Position numbers and translations under genes: made by a program. Positions 10,264-17,072 of a stretch of 64,000 nt of DNA are shown in pieces. Source of the stretch: SHVO01 sp964576515 (lineage in GTDB: Bacteria > Pseudomonadota > Alphaproteobacteria > Rhodospirillales > Rhodospirillaceae); assembly GCA_964576515.1 (NCBI GenBank), contig CAZNUW010000009.1, positions 62,001 to 126,000 of the forward strand, given 5' to 3'. The notes under the pieces were generated by a model that worked only from the letters and a program-made list of their open reading frames with translations, was not told the DNA's origin and made no database searches. The first letter of the stretch is position 1. The number at the start of each line of letters is the position of its first letter.

Positions 10264-10962
10264 CTATGCCTTCGGCGCAGCGGCTTTCGCCGCGGCTTCC
10301 GCTTTCGCCTTCTCGAACGCCGCCTTGGCCGCGGCGAGATCCTGCTTCGGGATGGGCTTCGTCGGGTCGTCGGTGAGGCTGGTCGGCTCGCCCGCCGGAG
10401 CGGCGCCGTCGCGGCCCGTGACCGAACCGTGGTTCGGGAGCTTCTCGCCGCGCTTCATGGCGTCGATCAGATTCGCGGTCGAGGCGTAATCGAGATCTTC
10501 ATAATAGTCGTCGCCGACGGCGGCGACCGGCGCGTTGACGCAAGCGCCCGCGCATTCGACTTCCTCGAGGCTGAAGGCGCCGTCCGCGGTCACTTCGCCG
10601 AAACCGATGCCGAGCTTTTCCTTGCACGACTTCACGACGTCGTTGGAGCCGCGCAGCCAGCACGACAGACTGGTGCAAACCTGGATGTGGTTCTTGCCGA
10701 CCGGAGCCAGCTTGAACATCGTGTAGAAGGTCGCGACTTCCATGACGCGGATCGGCGGCATGTCGAGCATGCGGCCGATGTCTTCCATCGCCGCGCGGCT
10801 GACCCAGCCTTCCTGACGTTGCGCCAGATCGAGCAACGGAATCACCGCGCTGGCCTGACGGCCCGCCGGATACTTCGCGATGATGCGCTTCGCGCGCTCC
10901 AGGAATTCCGGCCGGAAGGCGAAACTCGCCGGCTGGTTTTCCGCCATTTGACGCGCGCTCAT
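10264..10962 (-). CDS. nuoE: NADH-quinone oxidoreductase subunit E
   Basis: Thioredoxin-like 2Fe-2S subunit that carries cluster N1a and pairs with NuoF. Ligand cysteines lie in CTSLSCWLRG and ECAGACVNAP. At 232 residues it is longer than enterobacterial NuoE (about 166) because of a low-complexity alanine/lysine/proline tail (EKAKAEAAAKAAAPKA), as often seen in alphaproteobacterial and mitochondrial-type homologues. The ATG at 10962 overlaps the nuoD stop by 4 nt. The tail has no visible motif and may be a flexible extension. Confidence 0.96.
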   Translation of the reverse strand: MSARQMAENQPASFAFRPEFLERAKRIIAKYPAGRQASAVIPLLDLAQRQEGWVSRAAMEDIGRMLDMPPIRVMEVATFYTMFKLAPVGKNHIQVCTSLSCWLRGSNDVVKSCKEKLGIGFGEVTADGAFSLEEVECAGACVNAPVAAVGDDYYEDLDYASTANLIDAMKRGEKLPNHGSVTGRDGAAPAGEPTSLTDDPTKPIPKQDLAAAKAAFEKAKAEAAAKAAAPKA

Positions 10963-12146
10963 CGGTCAACCTCGCCGAACACGATATCGATCGAACCCAG
11001 GACCGCCGGAACGTCGGCCAGCATGTGGCCGCGCAGCATCGCATCCATGGCCGCGAGGTGGATAAACCCCGGAGCACGAATGCGGCAGCGGTAGGGTCTG
11101 TTGGTGCCGTCGGAGACAAGGTACACGCCGAACTCGCCTTTCGGCGCTTCGGTGCCGACGTAAGCCTCGCCGGCGGGAACCTTGTAACCTTCGGTGTAAA
11201 GCTTGAAGTGATGGATGAGAGCTTCCATCGAGCTCTTCATTTCGGCGCGCGGCGGCGCGAGGATCTTACGATCGTTCACGCGCACCGGGCCGGACGGCAT
11301 CTTCTCAAGACACTGACGGATGATCTTGAGCGACTGGCGCATTTCCTCGACACGCACGAGATAGCGGTCGTAGCAATCGCCGGACTTGCCGATGGGAATA
11401 TCGAATTCCATTTCCTCGTAGCCGTCGTACGGCTGCGCCTTGCGCAAGTCCCACGGCACGCCGGACGCGCGCAAGTTCGGACCCGTGAAGCCCCAGGCCA
11501 GCGCCTGTTCCTTCGACACGATGCCGATATCGACCACGCGCTGCTTGAAGATGCGGTTCTCGGTGAGCAGGCCTTCCATGTCGTCGAGGACTTTGATGAA
11601 GCCGTCGGCCCACTCGTTCAGGCGTTCGATCATGCCCGCGGGCAGATCCTGCGACACGCCGCCCGGACGGATGTAGTTGGCGTGCATACGCGCGCCGCAA
11701 ACATCGTCGTAGAAGCCCATGAGCTTCTCGCGCTCCTCGAACGTCCACAGGAACGGCGTCATCGCGCCGACGTCCATGGCGTAGGAGGCGATGTTCATGA
11801 TGTGGTTCAGGATGCGCGTCAGTTCCGCGAACATCATGCGGATGTACTTCGCGCGGCGCGGAACCTCGACCCCGAGCAGTTTCTCGACCGCGAGGGAGTA
11901 CGCCTGCTCCTGGTTCATCGGCGAGACGTAGTCGAGGCGGTCGAAGTACGGGAGCGCCTGGAGATAGGTCTTGTATTCGATCAGCTTCTCGGTGCCGCGG
12001 TGAAGGAGGCCGATGTGCGCATCGACGCGGTCGATGACTTCGCCACCCATCTCCAGCACAAGGCGCAACACGCCGTGGGCCGCGGGATGCTGCGGCCCGA
12101 AGTTCAGCGTGTAGTTCTCGATTTCGGCTTCGGCGGTCTGCGACAT
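10959..12146 (-). CDS. nuoD: NADH-quinone oxidoreductase subunit D
   Basis: 49-kDa-type subunit lining the quinone cavity, related to the NiFe-hydrogenase large subunit but without nickel ligands. It is 395 residues and unfused from NuoC. The N-terminal quinone-site stretch is NFGPQHPAAHGVLRLVLEM and the C-terminal signature is RIRAPGFIHLAAMDAMLRGH. It lies between nuoC (2 nt apart) and nuoE (4-nt overlap). All expected family landmarks are intact. Confidence 0.98.
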   Translation of the reverse strand: MSQTAEAEIENYTLNFGPQHPAAHGVLRLVLEMGGEVIDRVDAHIGLLHRGTEKLIEYKTYLQALPYFDRLDYVSPMNQEQAYSLAVEKLLGVEVPRRAKYIRMMFAELTRILNHIMNIASYAMDVGAMTPFLWTFEEREKLMGFYDDVCGARMHANYIRPGGVSQDLPAGMIERLNEWADGFIKVLDDMEGLLTENRIFKQRVVDIGIVSKEQALAWGFTGPNLRASGVPWDLRKAQPYDGYEEMEFDIPIGKSGDCYDRYLVRVEEMRQSLKIIRQCLEKMPSGPVRVNDRKILAPPRAEMKSSMEALIHHFKLYTEGYKVPAGEAYVGTEAPKGEFGVYLVSDGTNRPYRCRIRAPGFIHLAAMDAMLRGHMLADVPAVLGSIDIVFGEVDR

Positions 12147-12148
12147 GG

Positions 12149-12787
12149 TTATGCGCCCTGCTTCGGCGGCGCCGGGGGCGCTTTTTCATCGCCCGGCAGA
12201 AGTTTCTGGATGCCTTCCCAAGGCGAGAGGAAGTCGAACGTGCGGAAATCCTGCGCGAGCTTCACCGGTTCATAGATGACGCGCTTCTGCTCGACGTCGT
12301 AACGCACTTCGACATAGCCCGTGAGCGGGAAGTCCTTGCGCAAGGGATGCCCCTCGAAGCCGTAGTCGGTGAGGATGCGGCGCAGATCGGGGTGATCGGT
12401 GAAGAACACGCCGTACATGTCCCAGATCTCGCGCTCGAGCCAATCGGCGCACGGGAAAACGCCCGTCGCGCTCGGCACCGGCGTTTCCTCGGCCACCGCG
12501 AAGCGGAGGCGGATGCGCTGGTTATGGGGCATGGACAACAGGTGATAGACGATCTCGAACCGCTCGGCGCGCTCGGGGTAATCGACGCCCGCGACGTCGA
12601 TGAGCTGCGTGAACAGGAATTTCGGATCGTCGCGCAGCACCGTGAGCACCTTCACGATGGACGCGGGCTTCACGACCGCGTTGAGATCGCCGCGCACGAT
12701 TTCCGTCGACAGCACGTCGTCGGGCAGAACCCGGCCGATGTGTTCGGCGATTTGGCGCAGGCCTTCAAGTCCGAGAGCGATGGTCAT
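12149..12787 (-). CDS. nuoC: NADH-quinone oxidoreductase subunit C
   Basis: 30-kDa-type peripheral subunit that stabilises the NuoB/NuoD interface; it binds no cofactor. It is 212 residues. The family signature EREIWDMYGVFFTDHPDLRR is complete and is followed by the GHPLRKDFPLTGYVEVRYD block. The C-terminus ends in a short proline-rich tail (DEKAPPAPPKQGA). It starts 5 nt after the nuoB stop and ends 2 nt before nuoD. The separate nuoC and nuoD genes exclude an enterobacterial nuoCD fusion. Confidence 0.97.
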   Translation of the reverse strand: MTIALGLEGLRQIAEHIGRVLPDDVLSTEIVRGDLNAVVKPASIVKVLTVLRDDPKFLFTQLIDVAGVDYPERAERFEIVYHLLSMPHNQRIRLRFAVAEETPVPSATGVFPCADWLEREIWDMYGVFFTDHPDLRRILTDYGFEGHPLRKDFPLTGYVEVRYDVEQKRVIYEPVKLAQDFRTFDFLSPWEGIQKLLPGDEKAPPAPPKQGA

Positions 12788-12792
12788 GGGCG

Positions 12793-13350
12793 TTACGCGC
12801 GATCAATGGTGCCGACGCGGCGGATCTTCTTGTGCAGCTGGAGAATGCCGTACAGAAGCGCCTCGGCGGTGGGCGGACAGCCCGGAACGTAGATGTCGAC
12901 GGGCACGATGCGGTCGCAGCCGCGCACGACGGAATAGGAATAGTGGTAGTAGCCGCCGCCGTTGGCGCACGAGCCCATGGAGATGACCCAGCGCGGCTCG
13001 GGCATCTGGTCGTAAACCTTGCGCAAGGCCGGGGCCATCTTGTTGGTGAGCGTGCCGGCCACGATCATGCAGTCGGACTGGCGCGGGCTCGGGCGGAAGA
13101 ACATGCCGAAGCGGTCGAGATCGTAGCGCGCCATGGCGGTGTGCATCATTTCCACAGCGCAGCACGCGAGACCGAACGTCATCGGCCACAGGGAGCCGGT
13201 GCGACCCCAGTTCACGAGCTGGTCGAGCGACGTGAGCAGAAAGCCCTTGTTCTGCAGCTCATCGGCGACACGCGCCATGACCTGGTGATCTTGCGGCGTC
13301 GTCGCGCGGATGATGTCGGTTTGCGGCGCGGCCGGAACGGTTACTCCCAT
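12793..13350 (-). CDS. nuoB: NADH-quinone oxidoreductase subunit B
   Basis: PSST-type subunit holding the terminal cluster N2, which reduces quinone. The chosen start is the ATG at 13350 (MGVTVPAAPQTD), giving 185 residues; it overlaps the nuoA stop by 10 nt. A longer in-frame reading to 13461 lies wholly inside nuoA and is rejected. Cluster ligands are visible: the tandem cysteines in GLACCAVEMMHT, one in GSCANGGGYYHYSY and one in VPGCPPTAEALLYG. The second gene of the operon. Confidence 0.97.
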   Translation of the reverse strand: MGVTVPAAPQTDIIRATTPQDHQVMARVADELQNKGFLLTSLDQLVNWGRTGSLWPMTFGLACCAVEMMHTAMARYDLDRFGMFFRPSPRQSDCMIVAGTLTNKMAPALRKVYDQMPEPRWVISMGSCANGGGYYHYSYSVVRGCDRIVPVDIYVPGCPPTAEALLYGILQLHKKIRRVGTIDRA

Positions 13351-13706
13351 TCCAGGGCTCCTTTCTTCCACTCGTAGATGAAGCCGATGGTCAGCACACC
13401 CAGGAACACCATCATCGACCAGAAGCCGAAGATGCCGATCTTGCCGAGGCTGACGGCCCACGGGAACAAGAACGCCACTTCGAGGTCGAAGATGATGAAC
13501 AGGATCGAGACCAGGTAGAAGCGCACGTCGAACTTGGACCGCGCGTCGTCAAAGGCCTCGAAGCCGCACTCATAGGCGGAGGTTTTTTCAGGATCCGGAC
13601 GGCTGGGCCCGGCGATCAGCGAGGCGATCACGATCACCAGCGCCAGCCCGAAAGCGATGCCCAGGAAAATAAGGATCGGGAGATATTCGAGGAGCAGCTG
13701 CTGCAT
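13341..13706 (-). CDS. nuoA: NADH-quinone oxidoreductase subunit A
   Basis: First gene of the operon; a three-helix membrane subunit (ND3) beside the quinone channel. The chosen ATG at 13706 (MQQLLLEYLP) gives 121 residues, the normal size; an ATG 30 nt upstream would add a non-hydrophobic ten-residue leader. The conserved loop SAYECGFEAFDDARSKFDVR, with the cysteine that becomes accessible in the deactive enzyme of mitochondria, is present, as is FDLEVAFLFPWA. An AAGG lies 9 nt before the start. The promoter region is discussed separately. Confidence 0.96.
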   Translation of the reverse strand: MQQLLLEYLPILIFLGIAFGLALVIVIASLIAGPSRPDPEKTSAYECGFEAFDDARSKFDVRFYLVSILFIIFDLEVAFLFPWAVSLGKIGIFGFWSMMVFLGVLTIGFIYEWKKGALEWE

Positions 13707-13838
13707 GCCACCAGCCTTGCCACTGGGCCGCCACAACTCGGCCCTATTTATTATGAAATTACAATAACTTACGGCACAGGCAGGGTCGTGCCGGAAGTCC
13801 CTCTCATCCCGCCCGTCCCCACGCGCGTCGTCGGGGGT

Positions 13839-13867
13839 GATTTACCGGCCAAGGGTAACAGAGTCAA
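13839..13867 (-). promoter_or_regulatory. Candidate sigma-70-type promoter of the nuo operon
   Basis: On the minus strand TTGACT (13867-13862) and TAAATC (13844-13839) are separated by 17 nt, about 130 nt upstream of nuoA. The -35 is good and the -10 is fair. An AT-rich stretch at 13741-13772, closer to nuoA, could hold a second start. Nothing else is seen between 13707 and 13980. Confidence 0.4.
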
Positions 13868-13980
13868 GGCAACTGATTGTGCGTAAGACCGTTGACAGAC
13901 CGCGATATTTTGCGCTTTCGGCCGGTCATGGGCGGCCAGTGACGGGCACCGCCGGGACACCGGCCGCCACCGCCCGTGTT

Positions 13981-14916
13981 TCAACTGAAAATCGCGGGGA
14001 TGGACGAGAGCGTGGCGGCGATCGACCCATCGTCCACCTGCCGGAAGCGGGCCAGGGTCTCGCGCGCCCGCGCCTCGTCGAGCGGCCGGAGCGGCGGCCG
14101 CAGGCGCAGCCACCGGTCATCGCCTGTTACATCGGCGTAGATCTGCTTCACCGCCTCGGTCACCGGCGCGGCCAGGAGGACGTCGGTCCATAGGGCGCTC
14201 AGACGCGCTTCATCGGCCGGAACGGACCCGGCCCTGGCCTGATCGTAAACGCCGCGGACCAGGGCCGGCGCAAGACCCGCCGTGGCGGTCATCACCCCCG
14301 CGCCGCCGTGGGCGACGAGGGGCCGCAGGAGGTGGTCGTCGCCCGCGAAGACAGCGAAGTCCGGGAAGGTGAGCCAGGACAGGACGCTGCCGAGGTTGCC
14401 GCTGCTGTCCTTCACCCCGTGCACGCGCCCGGGATGGGCCGCCCGGAGGCGGACCATCATGCCGGCGTCGACCGCGACGGTGGACATTTCGGTGAAGTGA
14501 TAGAGGAAGACACCCGCGTTGGAGGACGCGGTGCGCGTCAGGAGGTCGTCCATGAAGGCGTACACGCCTTCCGGCGGCGCGGCACGGAAGAAGTAGGGCG
14601 GCAGGATCAGGGCCTGCGCGCCGATCCCGCCGAGCGCGTTCACCAGCGTCACCACATCATGGAGCGACGGCGCGCCCGCGCCGACGATGAGACAGCGCGG
14701 CGGGATGCCCGCGTCCACCATGGCACGGATGGTCGCGATCTTTTCCGTGACGGAGATCGACGGCCCCTCACCCGTCGTGCCGAACACAAGCAGGCTTTCG
14801 CAGCCCTGGCTCATCAGCCAGCGTCCGAAGCGCCCCATGGCGGCGACGTCGATGTCGCCGTTGGCAAGATAAAGGGTGATCATCGCGGCGCCGACGCCGC
14901 GGGGGAACGTGGTCAT
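13981..14916 (-). CDS. DapA-family (class I Schiff-base) aldolase/lyase
   Basis: Member of the dihydrodipicolinate synthase/N-acetylneuraminate lyase superfamily of pyruvate-type aldolases; substrate unknown. It is 311 residues with a TIM-barrel pattern. The substrate loop is GTTGEG (46-51), the catalytic tyrosine is Y139 in FLYHFTEMS, and the Schiff-base lysine is K169 in HGVKDSSGN. The sequence departs from true DapA around the lysine-biosynthesis residues, and there is no lysine-gene context, so I do not call it dapA. Its ATG overlaps the stop of the PCuAC-like gene by 4 nt (ATGA), so the two are co-translated. A keto-acid lyase is the most likely activity. Confidence 0.8.
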   Translation of the reverse strand: MTTFPRGVGAAMITLYLANGDIDVAAMGRFGRWLMSQGCESLLVFGTTGEGPSISVTEKIATIRAMVDAGIPPRCLIVGAGAPSLHDVVTLVNALGGIGAQALILPPYFFRAAPPEGVYAFMDDLLTRTASSNAGVFLYHFTEMSTVAVDAGMMVRLRAAHPGRVHGVKDSSGNLGSVLSWLTFPDFAVFAGDDHLLRPLVAHGGAGVMTATAGLAPALVRGVYDQARAGSVPADEARLSALWTDVLLAAPVTEAVKQIYADVTGDDRWLRLRPPLRPLDEARARETLARFRQVDDGSIAATLSSIPAIFS

Positions 14917-15344
14917 CGATTACCAAGGAGCTGATTGGAGACGCGCGCGGTGACTTCGATGGTGCCCGAACGTTCGAACCGCAACGTGAGCGGAACCGTG
15001 CTGCCGACCGCAAGACGCTCGCGCACGCCGGACAGGCGCACGTGAAGGCCGCCGGGACGCAGACGCTCGTCGTCAAAACCGCCGATCTCGATCGCGGCAA
15101 GCGGTTGATAGGTATACTTGCCGCTGCGCACACGCGTGCGGACGAGTTCGACCTTGTCGGCCGCCGACGAGGAGACGGAGAGAAGTTTGTCCGGCTGCTC
15201 GGCGTTGTTGAGGATAGTGAAGTAGGCAGTGACGGAATCGCCGTAGAGGCGCACCCAAGCGTTCTCGATGACCACGGGCTTGGATTGGGCGCAGACGCCC
15301 GTGGAGATCAGGAGCGCGGAAAGAACAATGACAAGAGCGCGCAT
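14913..15344 (-). CDS. PCuAC-like periplasmic protein with degenerate copper site
   Basis: Exported protein of the PCu(A)C family, whose normal members deliver copper to cytochrome oxidase. The ATG at 15344 follows GAGGGGAG and starts a signal peptide (MRALVIVLSALLISTGVCAQ), giving 143 residues. The fold markers KVEL, LRPGGLHV and VPLTLRFERSG are clear. However, three of the four canonical copper ligands are replaced: the histidine after KVEL is V68, the methionine of the MRM element is Y79, and the methionine of the HxM element is R103; only H101 remains. Copper delivery is therefore doubtful. It is translationally coupled to the downstream aldolase gene. Confidence 0.8.
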   Translation of the reverse strand: MRALVIVLSALLISTGVCAQSKPVVIENAWVRLYGDSVTAYFTILNNAEQPDKLLSVSSSAADKVELVRTRVRSGKYTYQPLAAIEIGGFDDERLRPGGLHVRLSGVRERLAVGSTVPLTLRFERSGTIEVTARVSNQLLGNR

Positions 15345-15358
15345 GGTGAACACTCCCC

Positions 15359-15529
15359 TCAGCACTTCACTGTGTTGACGCGACAAAAAAAGTCGCCGGC
15401 GTGGGACATCGTCACCACCATTGGCTGCAAATTTGTGCGGCCGAGCATCCAATTCGGCGTCCGTGAAGCAACGGCGACTGCGATCTCTCTTCCGAAAACG
15501 GCGTCATCGATCTTGCCGAAGAAACTCAT
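15359..15529 (-). CDS. Possible 56-residue microprotein, DUF3597-like N-terminus
   Basis: Small reading frame 14 nt upstream of the PCuAC-like gene on the same strand, in the otherwise empty 312-bp divergent gap 15345-15656. It opens MSFFGKIDDAVFG, which resembles the conserved start of DUF3597 proteins (MSxFGKIxxAIFG), but the C-terminal DUF3597 helices are missing and the sequence ends in NTVKC. A purine-rich AGGGG lies only 2 nt before the ATG. It could be a decayed gene, a microprotein or chance. The rest of the gap shows nothing recognisable beyond presumed promoters. Confidence 0.3.
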   Translation of the reverse strand: MSFFGKIDDAVFGREIAVAVASRTPNWMLGRTNLQPMVVTMSHAGDFFCRVNTVKC

Positions 15530-15656
15530 CGCCCCTGCCCTTGGTTTCTGACATCCTGTTTGCACAATGAATGTGGGGCAGTCGCGTTGCGCTCGCAATG
15601 CTGAATTGCCGTGCTTCCGGCGAATCTCGTTTCGCACAAACTGGAGAGGGGCCGCA

Positions 15657-16226
15657 GTGAACGTTGCCGACATCATGAAACAGACAGGCGCGCTTGATTC
15701 GATTGCGCGCGAACTCGGCGTTGACGCGACGACCGCGCGCACCGGGACCGAGGCCCTGCTTCCCGCAATTCTCGGCGGATTCAAAAAACAGGCACAGCCT
15801 GCCGGCGGTCTGGGCGGACTTATCGACATGCTCGGTCAAGGCGGCGGCGGTAACCTGCTTGACGCCGTGACAGCCAGCGCGCCGACGCCGTCCGCGCCCG
15901 GCAATGAAATCCTCGGACAAATCTTCGGCTCGAAAGACGTGAGCCGCACCGTGACCGGTAAAGCATCGGAAACGACGGGGATCGACCCGGCCCTCCTCAA
16001 GAAAATGTTGCCGCTCCTGGCGATGGCCGTCACGGGCTATCTCGCCAAGCAGAAAAACGGCGCGCCGGCGGGCGGCCAACCGCAGGGCGGCCTTCTCGGC
16101 GAGATCATCGGCGGAGGCCAAGCGCAAGGCGGCGGACTGGGCGGACTCGCTTCATTGATCGACCAAAACGGCGATGGGAACCCGCTCGACGACATTCTTG
16201 GACTAGCGGGCCGCCTCGGACGGTAA
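15657..16226 (+). CDS. DUF937 (YidB-like) family protein
   Basis: Protein of unknown function related to YidB/DUF937, 189 residues. I choose a GTG at 15657 because GAGAGGGG lies 5 nt upstream and the product then starts MNVADIMKQTGALDSIAREL, matching the family start; an ATG at 15567 in frame has no ribosome-binding site. Features are an N-terminal helical domain (about 1-70, ARTGTEALLPAILGGFKK), glycine-rich linkers (GGLGGLIDMLGQGGGGNLLD), a middle helical block with MLPLLAMAVTGYLAKQ, and a C-terminal glycine-rich stretch ending in an EF-hand-like DQNGDGNPLDDILG. No signal peptide is seen. It is divergent from the PCuAC gene. Confidence 0.75.
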   Translation: MNVADIMKQTGALDSIARELGVDATTARTGTEALLPAILGGFKKQAQPAGGLGGLIDMLGQGGGGNLLDAVTASAPTPSAPGNEILGQIFGSKDVSRTVTGKASETTGIDPALLKKMLPLLAMAVTGYLAKQKNGAPAGGQPQGGLLGEIIGGGQAQGGGLGGLASLIDQNGDGNPLDDILGLAGRLGR

Positions 16227-16287
16227 CGCGGGCAGGGCGCATCGGCGCCTTGGCGATGGACAGGGCTACAACACAAGGGGGGCCGAT

Positions 16288-16554
16288 ATGGGCTGGATCA
16301 TCGGATTGATCATCGGAGGCATCGCGGGCTGGCTGGCCAGCCTGGCGATGGGGCGCGACGCGTCCATGGGCATCTTCTGGAATATCGTTGTCGGCTGCGT
16401 GGGCTCGCTCATCGGCAACGCCCTGGCCGGTCCGCTGCTCGGCATCCAAGGCAGCGTGCAGGAGTTTTCGGTGATGGGGCTGCTCATCGCCTTTGTCGGC
16501 GCGATTGTCCTCCTGGGCATCGCCAATCTGATACAGCGCAAGAAGTTCCGCTAA
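16288..16554 (+). CDS. GlsB/YeaQ/YmgE-family stress membrane protein
   Basis: Small membrane protein of 88 residues from the transglycosylase-associated family, often induced by general stress; its biochemical role is unknown. Three hydrophobic helices alternate with glycine-rich turns: MGWIIGLIIGGIAGWLAS, NIVVGCVGSLIGNALAG and MGLLIAFVGAIVLLGIANL, ending in the basic RKKFR. AAGGGGGG lies 5 nt before the ATG. It is grouped with the DUF937 and DUF1508 genes on the same strand; together they look like a stress-response cluster (inference). Confidence 0.88.
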   Translation: MGWIIGLIIGGIAGWLASLAMGRDASMGIFWNIVVGCVGSLIGNALAGPLLGIQGSVQEFSVMGLLIAFVGAIVLLGIANLIQRKKFR

Positions 16555-16601
16555 GCACGGAAACGGCCGCAGGCTCCAGTCCACATCCACAGAAGGAGGC
16601 G

Positions 16602-16799
16602 ATGAAAGATATGGCGCACAAATTCGAGGTTTATAAGGACAAGAAGGGCGAGTTCCGGGTTCGCTTCAAGTACAACGCGGAAACGATGTTTTCGAGCGAA
16701 GGGTACACGAGCAAGGCGTCGGCCATGAACGCGATCGATTCGATCAAGAAGAACGGTCCCGGCGCGCCCGTTGAAGACAACAGCGAGGCCGACCATTAA
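16602..16799 (+). CDS. DUF1508 (YegP-like) family protein
   Basis: Short protein of 65 residues with one DUF1508 repeat: FEVYKDKKGEFRVRFKYNAE, then SEGYTSKASAMNAIDSIKKN. The family folds into a small beta-beta-beta-alpha unit; many members have two repeats, this one has one. AAGGAGG stands 2 nt before the ATG at 16602 and 11 nt before a second in-frame ATG at 16611 (MAHKFEVY), so the true start is uncertain by three codons. No function is known. It is the last of three small plus-strand genes before the tRNA-Val/lon block. Confidence 0.85.
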   Translation: MKDMAHKFEVYKDKKGEFRVRFKYNAETMFSSEGYTSKASAMNAIDSIKKNGPGAPVEDNSEADH

Positions 16800-16830
16800 G
16801 CCGCCAACATTTTGCGGAAGAAGAAAGAAA

Positions 16831-16906
16831 TGGTGGGCGGTGACGGGATCGAACCGCCGACATCTTGCGTGTAAAGCAAGCGCTCTACCGGCTGAGCTAA
16901 CCGCCC
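16831..16906 (-). tRNA. tRNA-Val (anticodon TAC)
   Basis: 76-nt cloverleaf with CCA encoded. The acceptor stem is GGGCGGT/ACCGCCC, the D-arm is TAGCTCAGCCGGTAGAGC, the anticodon stem CTTGC/GCAAG encloses TTTACAC (anticodon TAC), and the T-loop is GGTTCGATCC. Upstream on the minus strand TTGCTT-N17-TAGGTT is a possible promoter. The gene lies about 165 bp downstream of lon. Confidence 0.97.
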
Positions 16907-16972
16907 GGTGAAGCGGAACCTAACGGGGCTTATCCCGAAAAGCAAAAAACAAATAACGACCCCTCACCCGGT

Positions 16973-16993
16973 CTCTCCCCTTTCAGGGGAGAG
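16973..16993. repeat. REP-like palindrome (CTCTCCCC family)
   Basis: Hairpin CTCTCCCC-TTTCA-GGGGAGAG between tRNA-Val and lon, flanked by GACCCCTCACC and a further AAGGGAGAGGTG. It is related to the units at 5218-5316 and 59103-59123, which share the CCCTC/CTCCCC arms and an A/T-rich 5-nt loop. Confidence 0.7.
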
Positions 16994-17018
16994 GTGAAGA
17001 AAGGGAGAGGTGAAAAGA

Positions 17019-17049
17019 AAACGGCGGAGCTTTACAGGCTCCGCCGTTT
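17019..17049 (-). terminator. Rho-independent terminator of lon
   Basis: Perfect 12-bp inverted repeat, AAACGGCGGAGC at 17019-17030 and its complement at 17038-17049, with a 7-nt loop. On the minus strand it is followed by TTTTCTTTTC. It begins 23 nt after the lon stop codon. Confidence 0.9.
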
Positions 17050-17072
17050 GATCTTCGGGAGGTCGGCCGCGC

